Shown: piece by piece, positions 63,995 to 64,000 of the stretch
Layout of the letters: every line of letters starts with the position of its first letter
Position numbering within the stretch: the first letter of the stretch is position 1
Assembly: GCF_013426915.1 (NCBI RefSeq)
Contig: NZ_AP023181.1
Coordinates: forward strand, 2,294,001-2,358,000
Direction of reading: 5' to 3'
Length of the DNA: 64,000 bases
Source: Paraburkholderia sp. PGU19
Lineage (GTDB): Bacteria > Pseudomonadota > Gammaproteobacteria > Burkholderiales > Burkholderiaceae
Notes under the pieces: generated by a model
Database searches by the model: none
The model's input: the letters and a program-made list of their open reading frames with translations, nothing else
What the model was told of the DNA's origin: nothing
Made by a program: the position numbers and the translations under genes

Positions 63995-64000
63995 GCAGTG

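Noticed and set aside
1..64000. CRISPR arrays, transposases, integrases, prophage genes
   Set aside because: No regularly spaced repeats and no recognisable mobile-element protein were seen; the 1.6-kb repeat is a coding duplication without terminal inverted repeats or transposase.

Overview
The window looks like a chromosomal or chromid segment of a Burkholderiaceae bacterium, most likely Paraburkholderia or a close relative such as Caballeronia. The basis is the high GC content with strong GC3 codon use, the gene families present (OprB porin, DUF4148 lipoprotein, DUF2252, SulP, DUF1800/DUF1501, many LysR regulators and polar amino acid ABC transporters) and general sequence resemblance. The genus is an inference. 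No rRNA, tRNA, CRISPR array, transposase or phage gene was recognised.

Layout. 1-1.4 kb: little recognisable coding content. 1.5-6.2 kb: an OprB-type porin, then a two-domain ABC permease and its ATPase, without a binding protein. 6.2-8.4 kb: a Kup potassium transporter on the minus strand, with a perfect inverted repeat in its leader and a candidate 26-residue membrane protein upstream. 8.6-17.1 kb: envelope and secreted proteins (FecR/DUF6600-like protein, a DUF1800 + Tat-exported DUF1501 pair, a MipA/OmpV protein, a small secreted protein and a phosphodiester glycosidase-like protein).

17.2-29.3 kb is a catabolic and transport island in two half-cassettes. Each has a divergent LysR regulator, a polar amino acid ABC permease + ATPase and its own binding protein. 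Half one also carries two polysaccharide-deacetylase-fold hydrolases and an MmgE/PrpD protein. Half two carries an argininosuccinate-lyase-like enzyme. The permease/ATPase pair is a 1,622-bp direct repeat with about 12 differences between copies, 11 of them in the last 440 bp. This points to recent duplication or gene conversion.

29.7-40.5 kb: a small secreted protein, a phosphoesterase (phospholipase C/acid phosphatase family), a LysR/SDR/NADP-oxidoreductase group (the oxidoreductase is frameshifted), a DUF4148-like lipoprotein, a DASS dicarboxylate transporter, a DEAD-box helicase and an unknown protein. 40.5-41.4 kb is conspicuously AT-rich and seems to hold no gene. 41.4-46.8 kb: a beta-propeller lipoprotein with a strong intrinsic terminator, a frameshifted TrkA-like ion-channel subunit overlapping a SulP transporter, and a DUF2252 protein. 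46.9-51.4 kb: an IclR regulator divergent from a four-gene operon (binding protein, permease, ATPase, FAD-dependent amine oxidase).

51.6-64 kb is signalling and oxidation: a truncated histidine-kinase/receiver protein, a LuxR-type response regulator, a frameshifted AraC regulator, a 929-residue fusion of a BenC-like 2Fe-2S/FAD/NAD reductase, an FCD ligand-binding domain and a cytochrome P450, and a 1,821-residue pseudokinase/AAA/GAF/PAS/histidine-kinase sensor. The two most interesting items are the reductase-FCD-P450 fusion and the duplicated uptake/hydrolase/lyase island. All functions are inferred from motifs and family resemblance read by eye; no database search was run.
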